The notes under the pieces: generated by a model
Seen by the model: only the letters and a program-made list of their open reading frames with translations
Told to the model about the DNA's origin: nothing
The model's database searches: none
Made by a program: the position numbers and the translations under genes
Shown here: positions 63,807-64,000 of the stretch, in pieces
How the letters are laid out: every line of letters starts with the position of its first letter
Numbering within the stretch: the stretch's first letter is position 1
From: Leptidea sinapis
Taxonomy: Eukaryota; Arthropoda; Insecta; Lepidoptera; Pieridae
Reading direction: 5' to 3'
NCBI RefSeq assembly: GCF_905404315.1
Contig: NC_066288.1
Location: 1,550,001-1,614,000 of the forward strand
DNA: 64,000 nucleotides

Positions 63807-64000
63807 TCAGTCCACAGTCCTTAAATCTTTTGCATGCCAAACGCCAATCGGTTTGCCATAAACATTATTTACCTGAAATACATTATCCAACAATTTTTTA
63901 AAAATTATAGCTTTTTCAAATTTCGGTGCAAGCTTGGCCATAAATTCGTTTCCCGATTTAGACTGGAATTTCGATCGTCTCCATACTATATCGCTACTCT
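63807..64000 (-). pseudogene. Gypsy-type pol, integrase C-terminal end (partial at window edge)
   Basis: A 63-codon open frame enters from the right edge and ends 69 bases before the putative LTR. It reads VWRRSKFQSKSGNEFMAKLA, then KPIGVWHAKDLR, a pattern seen at the very C-terminus of Ty3/Gypsy-type integrases (lysine-rich fold ending WHxKDL). No break is seen in the visible part; whether the whole gene is intact cannot be judged here. Confidence 0.65.

Overview
The window comes from an insect nuclear genome, almost certainly a moth or butterfly. It is AT-rich, has short coding exons with GT-AG introns, and is dense with lepidopteran-type repeats: tRNA-headed SINEs, small Helitrons of the form A|TC...CTAG|T, Harbinger-, hAT- and piggyBac-type DNA elements, mariner pieces, RTE- and Jockey/CR1-type LINEs, and BEL/Pao and Gypsy LTR elements. 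No bacterial, organellar or CRISPR features were seen.

Four host genes can be supported. (1) A three-exon plus-strand gene (6029-7957) encodes a secreted, probably GPI-anchored Ly6/uPAR protein with ten cysteines. (2) A minus-strand gene (8849-11110, start codon not located) encodes a secreted Ser/Thr/Pro-rich protein with a signal-peptide-like N-terminus and a furin-like site. (3) A single-exon minus-strand gene (29929-30951) encodes a CCDC97 homologue. (4) A plus-strand ABCC10/MRP7-type ABC transporter starts at 36061. Seventeen coding exons (1225 codons) are visible and run off the right side before the second nucleotide-binding domain.

Layout. 1-6 kb: repeats, including the 3' half of a coding Helitron and a hAT-type MITE with an 8-bp target duplication. 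6-11 kb: the Ly6 gene converging on the secreted-protein gene. 11-30 kb: mostly intergenic, with SINEs, a Helitron, a degraded LINE (21.7-23.8 kb) and many LINE tails. 30-36 kb: CCDC97 and ABCC10 head to head, separated by a complete 3031-bp PIF/Harbinger transposon (transposase plus MADF/BESS protein in interlocked antisense introns) and a second TTA-flanked element that shares its target site. Subtracting both leaves about 1 kb between the two host genes, so they may once have shared a promoter. 36-59.5 kb: ABCC10, whose introns hold LINE ends, two MITE-like elements, a Helitron, an inverted BEL/Pao remnant and an RTE LINE with another LINE nested in it. 59.5-64 kb: a deleted piggyBac, LINE and mariner pieces, and the 3' end of a Gypsy-type element.

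All calls rest on reading frames, splice-site phase, motifs and repeat symmetry read by eye. No database search was run.
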